From Stachybotrys elegans (lineage: Eukaryota; Ascomycota; Sordariomycetes; Hypocreales; Stachybotryaceae): a stretch of DNA of 64,000 bases. The notes beneath the pieces were generated by a model. That model saw only the letters and a program-made list of their open reading frames with translations. It searched no databases and was not told where the DNA came from. Shown here in pieces: positions 1-10,642 of the stretch. The stretch lies in assembly GCA_020746835.1 (NCBI GenBank), contig JAGPNK010000001.1, positions 2,604,001 to 2,668,000 of the forward strand. Reading direction: 5' to 3'. Numbering within the stretch: position 1 is the first letter of the stretch; each line of letters begins with the position of its first letter. A program made the translations under genes and the position numbers.

Positions 1-1
1 T

Positions 2-1345
2 AGTGGTTTCCCTGCTGTACCCTCCGCCGGCTTGCCCAGCATTCCTGGAGCCCCCAACCTACCGACCCCTGGTCCGCCTAATGTACCAACTCCAGGTCTG
101 CCGAGTGGTTTCCCTGCGGTGCCCTCCGCCGGCCTGCCGAGTATTCCTGGAGTCCCGAACCTCCCCACTCCCGGTCTGCCGAGTGGTCTGCCTGCGGTGC
201 CCTCGGCTGGCCTGCCAAGCATTCCTGGAGCTCCAAATCTACCTACTCCTGGTCTGCCTAGTGGTTTCCCTGCGGTGCCTTCCGCCGGCCTGCCCAGCAT
301 TCCTAGCCTGCCGACCCCGAGCCTGCCGAATGGTCTCCCTGCCGTGCCGTCCGCGGGCATCCCCAACTTCTCTATCCCCCAGCCCAATGTTCCTAGCATC
401 CCAGGCTTCCCCAATGTTCCGTCTCAGGGTCTGCCGAATACACCAACGGTGCCAACTCAAGGCATCCCAACTATCCCAGGCTTCCCGATCCCGTCTGGAG
501 TGCCCAATGTCCCCCAGCCCAGTCTTCCTGGCCTTCCCAGCATTCCCGTCCTTCCCTCCGGACAGCCCGGCCTGCCCACGCTGCCTCTCCCCTCTGGGCA
601 GCCAGCTATTCCGACTCCTGTCATTCCTGGTGCCCCGACATTCGCGCTCCCCTCTGGCGTCCCGGCTCAGCCAAGTATTCCAGGTGCTCCCTCTCTCCCT
701 TTCCCCCCGGTCCAGATTCCTGGCGCCCCTACTATTCCCGCTATACCCAATCTCCCATCGAACTTCCCACCCAGCTTCCCCAGCATCCCCGCTGTTCCGA
801 GTCTCCCCAATCCTTCGGATCTACCGGCTATCCCATCTGGCGTGCCAACATTCCCCAACCGTCCTCAGCTCCCTGGCCAGTCTAATCCGGTTCTGCCCAC
901 TCTGCCAGCTATTCCTACTCTGCCGGTTCTGCCCACCTTGCCGGTCGCGCCTTCGATCCCCGGCCTATCGGGCATACCTACGACTAAGCCCAATATAATC
1001 CCCACCTTGCCGCTGCCTATCAGTACGCCGGCGGTTCCCAGTGTCCCTGTTGTACCGACTCCTCCCGCGCCAACCTCGCGATCTAAAACCAGCTCGGTGC
1101 CGTGGTGGGTTATTCAGCCAACGAGTGGCCCCTACGGCAACTGCTGCTGCTGCTGTGACGCCTTCACCGGCGTCGTCAACTGCCAGGAGGTGGCTTCCGG
1201 CGGCTCATGCGTGTGCCCTGCGGTGCAATGTCCCAGCAACGCCCCGACTGTCTATTACCCGATCTCGACTGCCTCCTCTACTTCCAGGTCCTTCTCCACG
1301 TCGACTACTCGTGGCCTGGCTCTCCCGGCCCTCCCCACCCTCTAG
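2..1345 (+). CDS. Proline-rich repeat protein with C-terminal cysteine module (5' partial)
   Basis: The frame is open from base 2 to the stop at 1343-1345, so the 5' end and any signal peptide lie outside the window. About 350 residues are built of proline at roughly every third position, with G/S/L/I/V/A/N between. The first part is made of near-identical 26-residue units starting at 104, 182 and 260, with a shorter variant at 329. A Ser/Thr/Pro stretch leads to a cysteine module at 1141-1233: five consecutive Cys then Asp, 7 residues, Cys, 8 residues, Cys-x-Cys, 4 residues, Cys-Pro. A Ser/Thr-rich tail follows. The same module forms the core of the small secreted gene at 2192. The repeats suggest an extended, possibly cell-wall or surface protein; that role is inference. 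I do not recognise the family. The reading frame is certain; the function is unknown. Confidence 0.8.
   Translation, partial: SGFPAVPSAGLPSIPGAPNLPTPGPPNVPTPGLPSGFPAVPSAGLPSIPGVPNLPTPGLPSGLPAVPSAGLPSIPGAPNLPTPGLPSGFPAVPSAGLPSIPSLPTPSLPNGLPAVPSAGIPNFSIPQPNVPSIPGFPNVPSQGLPNTPTVPTQGIPTIPGFPIPSGVPNVPQPSLPGLPSIPVLPSGQPGLPTLPLPSGQPAIPTPVIPGAPTFALPSGVPAQPSIPGAPSLPFPPVQIPGAPTIPAIPNLPSNFPPSFPSIPAVPSLPNPSDLPAIPSGVPTFPNRPQLPGQSNPVLPTLPAIPTLPVLPTLPVAPSIPGLSGIPTTKPNIIPTLPLPISTPAVPSVPVVPTPPAPTSRSKTSSVPWWVIQPTSGPYGNCCCCCDAFTGVVNCQEVASGGSCVCPAVQCPSNAPTVYYPISTASSTSRSFSTSTTRGLALPALPTL
104..397 (+). repeat. 78-nt in-frame tandem repeats
   Basis: Three 78-nt units begin at 104, 182 and 260, and a variant unit begins at 329, giving a spacing of 78, 78 and 69 nt. 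A diverged copy begins at base 2. Each unit encodes 26 residues of the Ser-Gly-Phe/Leu-Pro-Ala-Val-Pro type. Because unit length is a multiple of three, copy number can change without breaking the frame. Confidence 0.9.
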
Positions 1346-2191
1346 GGCCTGTGATGAGTGATTCACTGTGCGGCGGGTCTACGATTGGCCGGCCTGACTG
1401 CCTCCTTTGCGAATCATGTCTTCGGGTTTACGATAATGCGCATAATGCCTCTCACAGACACGTCTAAACTCAAGAGCTGATGTTGAACAATTTCCCTTTG
1501 CGCTGTTTTCCTTTGTCTATGTAGTCTTCAAAACGTGGTCTCTGCTTGGATAGAATGTTGAAAGAAACACACATCTGGAATGTCTCATTAACAACCTGTT
1601 TGATTTAGTACTCTACTTACTCACAATTTTCTTTTCTCTCAAAATAGACCTAGATGAATGTTTCTGCCACAAAGCCATGATTTCCCTCCATCTCCTACCC
1701 GTGAACGTGAACGTGGCATGCTGCAATCTGTAGCGTCTTATGCTTGGTCAAATACTCTGCTTGCCAGCTCTACAGGTGCTCTGCCAGGACTAGAGGTCAG
1801 CTCGATGGCATGGCTTGGTGATGAGCGATCTTGGCTTACGCTGTACCATTCCAACTAGCCACCAACGCACGCGTGTGAGCAAGCAAAAGTAATGTGATTC
1901 AGTCGTGACCGTCAGCCACGAGGCCAAAATCCAATACTTACCTACCTAGGACAAGGCTTCCATCTTTCCGAGGCAGTACATGTGCAGGAGTTGGCAGGAA
2001 CTGCCCTCAGGTGGCGGCATCTGCCACTGCCTCCTCCCTACATCACCTTAGCTGGTAGGTAGTACTCTGTACGTCAGTTCTGAACACCAACACTCACCAC
2101 CAACCCTAAGCATCAGTTTTTACGTCACTCGTCCTCTTTCATCACCTAGAAAGTCGTCTGCGTACCTCTGCACCTGTACCTTTCTTCCACC
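1346..2191. other. Intergenic gap between the two cysteine-module genes
   Basis: No convincing gene. It would hold the 3' untranslated region of the proline-rich gene and the promoter and leader of the small secreted gene. A tract rich in TACCTACCTAGG and GGTAGGTAG words lies at about 1938-2065. Confidence 0.5.
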
Positions 2192-2425
2192 ATGCAAATG
2201 CTTTCGATCCTTGTCGCAGTGGCTACCTTGGCCGGCTATGCCAGCGCGGCTCCCACCGCCCAGACCGCGACTCATCCGTGCTGCTGCTGCGACCTCACCG
2301 TCGGAACCACCGTCTGCAGCCCTATCCCGGTGAGCGAGACTTGCTTCTGCACAGCCGTCGTGTGCCCGGGCGACCCGGTGGTGAACAGCTCCGCCCGTGC
2401 TGCTGGGCCCGATGGCAATAACTAG
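2192..2425 (+). CDS. Small secreted cysteine-rich protein, 77 aa
   Basis: A single exon with a good start context (accATGc). Residues 1-19 form a typical signal peptide with a hydrophobic core, ending in an Ala-Ser-Ala-type cleavage site before APTAQT. The mature part is about 58 residues with eight cysteines: CCCCD, 7 residues, C, 8 residues, C-x-C, 4 residues, CP. An Asn-Ser-Ser sequon sits near the C terminus. The 30-residue cysteine core has the same spacing, without gaps, as the C-terminal module of the upstream proline-rich protein about 960 bp away. The pattern does not fit the hydrophobin spacing (two separated CC pairs) or CFEM. It could be an effector-like or cell-wall protein, but I do not recognise a family and assign no function. 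Confidence 0.75.
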   Translation: MQMLSILVAVATLAGYASAAPTAQTATHPCCCCDLTVGTTVCSPIPVSETCFCTAVVCPGDPVVNSSARAAGPDGNN

Positions 2426-5400
2426 GGGAGCCGTGCGGTCCTCCCCAAAGGTTGGTAGATACCTCGGTGGCAGCATTCGAACGCACCCGACTGACAGGAC
2501 CTGTCCATCAACAGGCAGATGAGAGCGAACCTGCCATGGATCTACATGCAGACATAGACTGAACTACCAAAGGACGATGGGCAATGAATGGCAGACCGCC
2601 GTTGGGATGTCCCTAGTGAAATAAGCGTCCAGACATAGGTGACGGTGGACTTGATATCCGGCTTGGGCAAGATGCATGACCAATGTTACATGGCCTGACT
2701 TGGCTACCTGGTAACCACCTAGAGGTCCATAGAATGGGCATGATAATAAGCAAGGAACAGCACGCACCACATGCAACGCAGTCAGCTAACGTGACAAATG
2801 CCCAAGGCCAAATTTGTATACAAGGTACCATGTAGAGGCAGGCAGGCAGGACAACGGCAGAGATCGGCGGCCGAGTTTTGCGGCCGATAGGTTGATACAG
2901 CTGCCCTGCCTTTCGACGGGGGCTTGCATTGGTCCATCGAGTCCGCGGAAGCATCCCGATGCAGGTATTATTTCCGGCTCTCACACAAGAGTCAAATCAC
3001 ATTCGCGTCTAATGAAGTGGAGGTGCGGAGGTTGGCATGGGCAAGGTAATGCTGTAGAGGTACAGAGATATTGCCGGCTAGTATCCGTGCAGCACACGCA
3101 CGCACCGAGCACCCATCACCGTCTCCTGTAAAGCCCGTTTCCCCTAAGCATACAGAGTAGATAGATGGGTAGCTGGCGTGATAGACAAACAGGAAGCCGA
3201 ATTAGTGAGCGGGATGGGTGGGCCTCGAGGGTGGAGGATGGTGGACTTGGTATCATCGGTCCGTTTGACAGCGGATCCGGCTTGTCCTCCCGCGCATTCA
3301 TCCATGAACCTAGACAGGATCAAGGTGTTTTGACGCTGGCCGTCGTTGTCCATCCCGCGCATGCTGTGCGGTCATGGCTGCAGAGCCAAGTCCTAGAAGA
3401 TGGGGTGGGCGGAATGGCATCGACAACTCGTGGCCTTGGTGATCACCTCGGGGGTTCGGGCCGCTTACGGAAAGCATGAAGGGGGGCATGTGTACGGAGT
3501 AGGTGGAATAAATTGCCTATCTGTCAGTACATAGCTGGGTTATATGGGGACGAAACACCCATGCAATAGCTACCTAGGTCAATATAAGTTTGCATTCTGC
3601 TTGGTGATGCTGCCGTAGAGCTGCCTGCCGTCGCTGTTTCGCTCATCCTGTCTTTGGCCGGCAGACTGCCCATTCTGGATTCTGGATGCGATGCTCATGC
3701 TCGGCGAGAAGTGGACTCTTCGTGGGTATTTGTAATTCGGAAGTCGCCGATAAGAGGGTGTCTATCTGCCATCATGGCAAAGCGGGAGGATGGATGCCGC
3801 AAGCTCGGGGCGCTCGATGGCGCGTGTCGCTTTGTCTATGGCATGGATGTAGCTTTGCAAACACCATTTGCTGCTGTTGGTGTTGTGACTGGCGCCGCCC
3901 AGTCCGAAACGAATGCCTTTATGATGCCGCGGCAAGCAACGTTGTAGGCCTGATTTATCATCGGGGGGTGGAGATGAATCACAAAGCTATACGAAGTAGA
4001 CGTCCAAAGGATACTTGGTAATTACCTTGTACCTATCGGGCGCCCACTTGTCCAGAAAGAGAAAGACACCCTTGTCGATCCTCTCCTGCCCTAAATGGCG
4101 AAGAGCTAAGGAAGGAAGCCACCTCGTCCGTCCTGCATGGTCTTGTTGGTTGTGCTCAGGCGCTTCCCTTCCAGTTGCTTTTCTCCCGTAGCCAGTTACC
4201 GCGCGGTGGAATTTCCGCTCCCCTTGGCAGTGACATCGCCGGATCCATCCTTCCATCCTTCCTCCCTTACCTTAGCACATTGCCTAATACCCCCCAACCC
4301 GTAAGATAGAAGGAGATAAAGAGGAAAGAAAAGAAAAATCTGGAAATTTCCCGGCCTTCCCATTGTTGCCTTTTCTGGCCTCCTCCCGCATCAGCCTGGC
4401 CTACGCGTTTTGCCCTAAGACTTGGGGCATCCTTCGCCTCGCAGCCTGTACTCCCGTACCTGGACAGGCAATTATTCTTCGCATCTTCCCATCGACCCCA
4501 GCTTCCGTCTTGCACGCTTTACCATGCCGAGGTAGCCTGTCAAACAGCCCTGGCAGGATCCTTCCAGCGACAGCCGACGAGCCTCAGTAAAACTACCTGC
4601 CGCCCCTCCATCCAGCTCTCTTTTGTCTCTCGACAGGGCGTTCGCGCGTTGGATGGCGTCTCCAGGCTTAAGAACACGACTAGGCTTAACCAGACTTACC
4701 CATACTCGACTAGTCGCCATTGCTTCGACCCAGCTTCGACTGGAATCGACTCGGCTTGGTGCCATCTCACTCGCTTTCCCAGCTCGGACACATCCTGTCC
4801 TTGTTGGCTTACTCTCTCGCTTCTAGTTGGTGTTTTCTCCCCCTTCCATTTACCTTCTCCCTCCCTTCCCACATCCTCCTGTTCTGCTCTACCTCCCTTG
4901 TCCTGTGAAAGGTGTTGGATGACTTGGGAGAAGGCACGGGCCGATCTGCGTTCACTACGACCTGTCGCTGTCTTGCTCCCAGCTCCTCCATCGGTTTTTC
5001 CTGGACGGTTTTTTTTTTTTTAACACCACGCTGTCCCTCGCGCCACCACGCCTTGTTAGCTGCGATATTGTCACTTGCACCTTGTTCCCGTCGCATTGTT
5101 GACTGGGCGTTCTGACTTGTCTCTGTACAGCGCTGCTTGATTTCTAACCGTCTTCCCGTCCGTCGTCGGTCCGTTCGCCGTCAACTCGCACCGGGCAGCA
5201 GGCAAGCAGATAGGGCGCACAGAGACACACACCTCGCCCAACGCTCTTCGGTACACGCCGCCCCTTAGTAGCGACATCCGAGATCTAATTGTTGTTCCAT
5301 GTCCACCTGCATACATGCCTAGTACGCATACTTGATTAATTCTTGAATATCGTACCAAGTGCTGCCATCCTGTATTGCTCGCGTCGCCTACTAGTGGTAC

Positions 5401-5493
5401 CTCTTGCGGCCGTACATCCCTCTCGCCGCACGCCTCGCTTCTGACTGCTAGCCCTTTGGCTTCAGTCTCAGGACTGGCAAATGCCGCGTCCAC
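2426..5493. other. Long intergenic region upstream of the tandem-cluster regulator
   Basis: About 3 kb with only scattered, mutually overlapping short ORFs and no clear codon bias, so no gene is called. It contains a GTACGGAGTA motif at 3492 and a TACCTAGG word at 3571. A CT-rich segment from about 4800 to 5060 is typical of a fungal promoter and leader, with several TCGACT words at 4700-4760. It is the likely promoter and 5' leader of the downstream transcription factor. Confidence 0.45.
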
Positions 5494-8400
5494 ATGGATC
5501 CGTCCACGCCGCTTCCCCATGATCAGCAGCAATCGTCACTGGCCGTCACTGTCTCACCTCTAAAGCGTCGTCGCACAGCTGCCGCCACGAGTGACTGCTG
5601 TCGCACATGCCGTCTGCGAAAGGTGAGACAATTGCGACCATTCACATCCTGCCTTGTCCAATGCCAGCACCCCGCGAACACCTCGGCTTTGGCCTTGATA
5701 CATCCGCTGCCCGCCATCCCTCTTACATTCCTGTTGGACGAAGCTCATTATAACTCTCCTAGGTGAAATGTACTGGCGACCCAGGCCAGGGCCCTTGTGC
5801 CAACTGCGCCAGGCTTGAGCTCCAATGCAGCTTCATAAACCCCAGTGGCCCCTGGACCCCGACAGGTACGACGATGCTCCCTGCCTGGCCCGTTCCTCTT
5901 CGCAATGCGCCATCAATCATGGCAACTAACTGTGACGCATGGCCAGACAAAGTCGCGAGAACCACGCCCTCCCATAGTCACACCGAGGCCGGAACCCTGC
6001 GCAAGCGAGCCCAAAGGGCCTGCAGACAGTGCCACGCCCACAAGACGAAATGCTCTGGTGATCTGCCTAGATGCAAGCGGTGCGATAGCTCTGGGTTGCC
6101 CTGCGAATACACTCCCGCCAAGCGCAAGTTTGCCAGCGTGCCATCCAACTCAGCGACTCCCCACCCGCCCTACAGTGCCGAGCCATCCCCTGTGGCTACA
6201 ACTTCCGTCAAGTCTGATGAAACCCTCGGCCCTTCCGGTTCTGTTGGAGATGGCGTGGATGCCGGGGTCGGAGGCGACGCCAATGGTTCCGGTCACGGCA
6301 GACGCAGCATCAGTAGCAACAGCAACAGCATCAGCAACAGCATCAGCAACAGCATCATGGCCAATAGCAACGCGAGTGCTATAGGCAGTGGTAACGTCAG
6401 CGGTAACGTCAGCGCTGCGGTTAATACGGCCAGTCCGAGCGTCGATTCGGGAAACTTTCCTTTGGCCATTGATATTTCCATCTTGAACGCTGAGTATGCG
6501 CTTCCAATGACAAGAGACCCCCAGTGAGCCTGGCTAACCAGAAATTAGGGATCTGCTAATGCGGAGAGATTTGCTGCTGATTCATGTCGATATGTACCTT
6601 GAGCATTTATATTGGCTCCCTTGTCTAGGCTTCCTACATCCTGGGACCACCTATCAGCAGATTCAGGTACGTGGCATTTGATCAACTGGCCCTTCTCCAA
6701 CTAACGTCCGCTCAGGATGGTTCCCTTGAGCCGTCTTTAGGTTCTGCCATTTGTGCCGTCTCCAGCATCTTCCTCAATCCTGGGAGCGCGGGTCAGGAGT
6801 TCCGTAACAAGTGCAGTGATGATGTCGAGTTTCACCTCTTCCGAAACATTCATACATTCTCGCCCAATGCCCTAACGCTCTTCGCCCTCAACTGCGCCTA
6901 CAATTTCTTCCAGGGAAACTTCGCCAAAGTCTGGCAGTGTTTCGGCGTTGCCACTCGCCTGATGCTCGGCCTACAGGCGAACTGGGACGTCGTGCCACGA
7001 AAAGGGACTTTTGCTGAACAGGAGTCCCTGCGTCGTGTCGTATGGCATCTCTTCCAGGCCGATCGCCTTCTCGCCGGCGGCTATGACGAATACATCACAT
7101 GCCGGACTGAACATATGAAAATCCGTCTGCCATGTGACGAAGCATCCTACAGGGCCAACCGTCCAGTCGTCTCTGAGCGGCTGCAGGATAGACCTGGCAA
7201 AGGCCTCGGCGCAATGGGTCTTCACGGACATGGACTTCGTGTTGTCGATATCAAGCATCGCATCCAGGTGTAAGTGGTTCTTGGTAGAGGCTGCCCCCCG
7301 CCTGCTTCTGCGCACTGATGCTCATAAATATCTTGCAGCTACACGCGAAAGCTCGAGGTGTCCCTTGGGCCAAACCATCGCCAAGTCGAGGTCTCCAAAG
7401 TAATGGCCGCCATCAACAGCTTCCAGAACGAGTTGTCTCGAATTTTGCTTGCCCTGCCCGAGGATCTCAGATTGAACGACCAAGGGATCGCGCGATACAT
7501 GGCCCTGCCTGAGAGATATGGCTATGTCAATCTTCACACCAACATTGCAGCAAGTCACATTGACCTATACCGATTTTCGTTGCCTGGTTTACGCGAAAAG
7601 TCAGGAGACCTCTATCGTAAACTGCCTCGGGAATTCGTGACCAAATCACAGAAGCAAGCAGTCGCGCACGCCATCTCCCTCGCACGACTTTGTGAGGTGA
7701 TACAGGCCGAAGTGGATAGGCAGCCGCCGAATACAAGGAGGGTCAATGTGGCAGGTGATTGTACCATCATCCATGTGGCGAGCCAGTGTCTGCGCATCCT
7801 TCTCGTCGCTATACAGCACAACCTGTACCGAGACCTTGCCGAGCACACGACCGCGCCACTTTATAGAAACGAGCCTGCGGATGAGGCACAGATTCGGGGT
7901 CTCGTCGATAGCTTGCTCAGGATATGTGAGCCATGGTGTGATATTCTTTCGATTTCTGCAGCTGCGGTACGTTTCCCTCGCCCATCAAGTCTGCCTGATA
8001 ACACCCCCTCTCCGAAGCATGGCTAACAACGAGAGCAGCACGAGAAGAACAAGATGATGGTGCGTGAGTTTTACGAAACACGCAAGTTTCGGGACCAGCA
8101 ACTATCTTCCGGACTGCCAGAAGACACCAGCTTCCGGCTTCCCGGCGCACATTTCATACTTGAGCGTGCTCATACCGGGACTTTGGAGGAGGACCAGAGA
8201 AGCAGAGCCGGTGATGCGGCGGCCGCAGCCCGATGGTTCAACAACAGCCCCCAGCAGACGCCAAACGCAAGCTCCTGTGGACCGCCGTCGGTCGGGTACG
8301 GTACACCTGACGTCGACACGGATCCCGAAAATGCCCCACCAGGGGTGCCGATGTTTCTTGCACACGCTCTTCACCCATCAGGTCGCCTAGATGAAGACAC

Positions 8401-8728
8401 TACGTGGTACGATCCGGACGATGAGATGGTGGCACTGTCAACAAAGATGTGGCAGATGAGCTCAATGATGCCGCCCGATCCCCAGTTTATGGCCACAGAT
8501 TCCATACCCATGATGCATTTGAACGGAACCTCGGATGCCCATATGTTTCCGCATGTGCCGGCCGTGCAGCCTCCACCTACTCATCACCAGTTTCTGCCAG
8601 CAGCACTGGCACCACAAGCGCCTCCCCCACCACCCCCCCAGCATAGCATGTTCGGGGGAGGCTATGGCCAGTATCACAACGTACAAAACAATCATCATTC
8701 ATCATACATGCAGCAAAACAGCTTCTGA
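5494..8728 (+). CDS. Transcription factor with two tandem Zn2Cys6 clusters
   Basis: Model of seven exons: 5494-5622, 5763-5865, 5947-6493, 6549-6666, 6716-7269, 7339-7966 and 8039-8728, giving about 922 aa. All introns have GT..AG ends, most with CTAAC or a similar branch point, and every junction keeps frame. Cluster 1 has Cys36, 39, 46, 55, 58 and 65 (C-x2-C-x6-C-x8-C-x2-C-x6-C), split by intron 1. Cluster 2 has Cys103, 106, 113, 120, 123 and 130 (C-x2-C-x6-C-x6-C-x2-C-x6-C). The 81-nt intron 2 lies between them and is a multiple of three, so retention would add 27 residues. A Ser/Asn repeat follows, then a typical fungal_trans middle domain from about residue 260, and a Pro/His/Gln-rich tail. 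It should be a nuclear DNA-binding regulator. Targets are unknown. Two clusters in one protein are uncommon. Confidence 0.85.
6300..6360 (+). repeat. AGCAAC/AGCATC hexamer repeat coding Ser/Asn/Ile
   Basis: Degenerate hexanucleotide repeats within exon 3 of the tandem-cluster regulator. They encode a low-complexity Ser-Asn-Ser-Ile linker between the zinc clusters and the middle homology region. Confidence 0.7.
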
Positions 8729-9938
8729 GGCGGGGGCGTTGTATAACGTTGGGGGATTTGTATCTTGGATAAACAACCAGCACGACAAGCAGCGTCCGTT
8801 CTGATTCAGCTCCTTGGTAATTAGGTTATTTGGGCCTACTATGTCGGGGTTTCCCCACATCTTCCTGACACGCATTTACGCATTTTGCTACGGATGGGCG
8901 TTAAAATAGGCAGATTACGCCGTTGTTGGCGAGGTTGGACAGGCAAAGCGGGACCGTTTTCTTTCATATATAGCCTTGATTTCTTAAGATGAATCTAGAA
9001 TTTCCCTGGCTTTCTCAGGGTGGAGTTACTTGGACAGCAGCTCAAAGAGTGCTCGTAGGCCGAACATTGCTCCATACAGCGCGAATCAGGCGATTATACC
9101 TATATCGACCTATGAAGGGAATGGCATGATCTCATCTTGACGTGTTCCACAGTCCCTCCTGCGGGCCTAGCATCCATCATACGCTTTCGAGACATGGAAG
9201 ATGGCAGCACAGCAGGTTGCCCAAGAAATTTATGTGCTGGCTCCCTGTCCTACCTCTTACCCGCTCGATGATGCAATGAGCTACGCTGTGATCGGCCATT
9301 AGGATGGTTGAGCATGGCTGGCACGTTGTGATAATGTGGCTGCGTGTCGAGATTGGAATGTCGGTTGCCCCGGAGTAGGCAGTGACTGTTTCGAAACTGA
9401 AAAGGCACCAGGCAAAACAACAAAGGTAAACAAAACAAAAAGAATATGCTATCGAGGTCTAGGTAAACGAGCAAAGATGCTCAAGGGTAGTTGATAAAAA
9501 TTATACACTATAGAATTTAACAGCTATATCACGCAAGTCGCTGTCGAAAATTCCCTCCCGCCATATTTCTTCATATGTACCTGTGCTCCTCGTAGGTAAT
9601 GGCGCACGCGTCCCGGCGGCGAGGTGATGACCCCGGCTGCCACTGGATGTCACACCAGAGGGGCCAGGGCTCATCGGTGAACTGAATAAATATAGCCGGG
9701 GTAAAAAGAATTAAACCGCCACGTTAAACGGGTATATATGTACTGTTTTCATCATAAGATCTGCCCAGAGGGTAGGCAGACTGCGACCATCTACGAGATG
9801 GGCGCAAGAAGGGCGCCATCCGTAGTGAGTATCCAAAGGGTCGTTAAAGGATAAGCCAGGTCGGGTTGAGTCCATGTCCAGTTGGCCAGGACGAGCGTGT
9901 TGAATGATTTGTGATGCATAGGAAGATGCATGAGCTCA
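8729..9938. other. Convergent intergenic region
   Basis: It lies between the stop of the plus-strand regulator and the stop of the minus-strand membrane protein, so it should contain two 3' untranslated regions. I see no gene. The longest ORF (9250-9474, minus) is hydrophobic but overlaps AT-rich sequence and has no supporting features. Confidence 0.45.
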
Positions 9939-10571
9939 TCAGTAGTGACGCTCCTTCTCCTTCAGTCCACCAATCTGGTTCATGTCGACGGCGTAGAAGT
10001 CTCCCTTGGTCTCCTTCTCATAGGCAGGGAGAGGCTCGTCGTGGATGGGCTCCAGACCAACAGTGGCGTTGTCACCGACGCGCACAACAAGAACACGGCC
10101 GCTCTTGGGCTGACCCTTCTCATCATGCTCGTCAGGGAAAGTGATGTGGATCTGGGGGACGTTGTCGGGGGAGTGAGGAGGCGAGCGAGGGTTCTGAAGC
10201 ATGGGCTGGCCATCGCGGCTAATGTAGAGGACACTGGAGCGGCCGTTGTGGGTAGTCTCGATGGTCAGGCCACGGGGGTTGGGGTTGCGCTTGGTGTCGT
10301 AGTAGCTGGGGAGAATCTCGTGCTGCATCTGGCGCTGGATGCGGTGGCGGCGGATGAGGAAGAGAATGGAAACAATGACCAGGCCGAAGAAGACGAGGCC
10401 GAGAACAGCAAGGGTGAGGTCGATGAGGGTGTCGTCGCCTTCGTCAGCCCTGGTAGGCATCTGGGACTCGCGCGTGACCAGCAGGTTCCTTCGAACAAAG
10501 TCCATCGAGGGCATGGTGGGAGTGCGAATGGCAAGAGGCCTGGCGACAGGGTTGATGATCTGACGGGCCAT
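9939..10571 (-). CDS. Single-pass membrane protein, 210 aa
   Basis: An uninterrupted ORF with strong codon bias. The N terminus (1-45) has no clear signal peptide. One transmembrane segment lies at about residues 49-73 and is followed by a positively charged stretch (RRHRIQR), which suggests that the C-terminal ~135 residues face the cytosol. That part holds a short conserved-looking domain (around LTIETTHNGRSSVLYIS, then HITFPDEHDEKGQPKSGRVL). It ends with an LPAY motif at 181-184 that resembles the PY motif bound by WW domains of Rsp5/Nedd4 ligases. I do not recognise a named family. Its immediate 5' flank has a perfect 20-nt tandem duplication. The ORF is well supported; topology and PY role are inferences. 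Confidence 0.75.
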   Translation of the reverse strand: MARQIINPVARPLAIRTPTMPSMDFVRRNLLVTRESQMPTRADEGDDTLIDLTLAVLGLVFFGLVIVSILFLIRRHRIQRQMQHEILPSYYDTKRNPNPRGLTIETTHNGRSSVLYISRDGQPMLQNPRSPPHSPDNVPQIHITFPDEHDEKGQPKSGRVLVVRVGDNATVGLEPIHDEPLPAYEKETKGDFYAVDMNQIGGLKEKERHY

Positions 10572-10602
10572 GGCTGGCTAGAATCCAAGGATGCTCCGGA
10601 AG

Positions 10603-10642
10603 ATAAAAGGATGAAGGGTCGAATAAAAGGATGAAGGGTCGA
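10603..10642. repeat. Perfect 20-nt tandem duplication in a leader
   Basis: Bases 10603-10622 and 10623-10642 are identical. The pair starts about 30 nt upstream of the start codon of the minus-strand membrane protein, so it is probably within its 5' untranslated region or core promoter. Confidence 0.9.

Noticed and set aside
5071..5532. 153-codon minus-strand ORF opposite the start of the tandem-cluster gene
   Set aside because: It overlaps the leader and first exon of a well-supported plus-strand gene and has no features of its own.
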